Of a stretch of 42,783 nt of DNA, positions 42,714 through 42,783 are shown in pieces. A program made the position numbers and the translations under genes. The stretch comes from Flavobacteriales bacterium. GTDB lineage: Bacteria; Bacteroidota; Bacteroidia; Flavobacteriales_D; Crocinitomicaceae. The DNA lies in contig CANHMH010000007.1 in the NCBI GenBank assembly GCA_947461635.1, positions 1-42,783 on the forward strand. Direction: 5' to 3'. Numbering within the stretch: the first letter of the stretch is position 1; the number at the start of each line of letters is the position of its first letter. A model generated the notes under the pieces. The model did no database searches, had not been told where the DNA came from, and saw only the letters and a list, made by a program, of their open reading frames with translations.

Positions 42714-42783
42714 ATTTATTTGTTCAAACACTTTCTTTATAACTATTACAGAAAAATTTAATCCTCATTTAAAAATCCTCCTT

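Overview
The window is a chromosomal segment of a member of the Bacteroidota, most likely a flavobacterium in the broad sense. This is inferred from TAnnTTTG -7 boxes with upstream TTG/TTTG elements in front of several genes, no obvious Shine-Dalgarno sites, a bacillithiol gene (bshB1), a HYC_CC_PP / TonB receptor / HMA trio, the long Bacteroidota form of PurF and a Bacteroidota-type polysaccharide export set. No phage genes, transposases, rRNA or tRNA genes were recognised.

Left part, about 1-11.8 kb, plus strand: the 3' end of a DUF3089 hydrolase, gcvP with a clear promoter and terminator, bshB1, a metal-handling trio (HYC_CC_PP protein, TonB receptor, exported HMA protein), purF, a small four-helix-bundle (S23/IVP-like) gene, and waaA (Kdo transferase).

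Right part, about 12-42.7 kb, minus strand: a large surface polysaccharide locus read right to left. In transcription order it holds a transglutaminase-like membrane protein, an ABC permease, a second S23-like gene, the ABC ATPase with a Wzt-type C-terminal domain, a hexapeptide acyltransferase, a HisH/HisF/WbpG-like amidotransferase module, a PIG-L deacetylase, an LpxD-like acyltransferase, a series of glycosyltransferases, a Wzy-like polymerase, an FkbM methyltransferase, AsnB, two more GT4 enzymes, a carbamoyltransferase, a GT2 enzyme, pgi, a kelch/TM/HTH-like protein, a WecA/TagO-type initiating transferase, a Wza-like lipoprotein, a Wzc-like tyrosine kinase with a Gly-Tyr tail, and a beta-barrel protein. 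Many junctions overlap by 1, 4 or 8 nt. The modifying enzymes predict a heavily decorated glycan (acetamidino or amide groups, N-acyl, O-carbamoyl, methyl).

The most unusual content is between the genes. Six intergenic regions (about 4.4, 7.3, 7.9, 10.0, 11.8 and 23.1 kb) are built from degenerate 8-nt words such as TAATGTGC, TAATGGAC, TAGTTACT and CAATGTGC, mostly in unbroken 8-nt register. Four of them also have an inverted arm of the same words. One locus has an S23-like gene between the two arms. The second S23-like gene, 30 kb away between the two ABC transporter genes, lies in an array with the same design but a different alphabet and a 7-nt register (GTTGTTC, GTTTTTC, GCTTTTC). I propose that these are members of one family of word-array elements, with S23-like proteins marking the autonomous copies. 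This is an inference from co-location and architecture in two loci.
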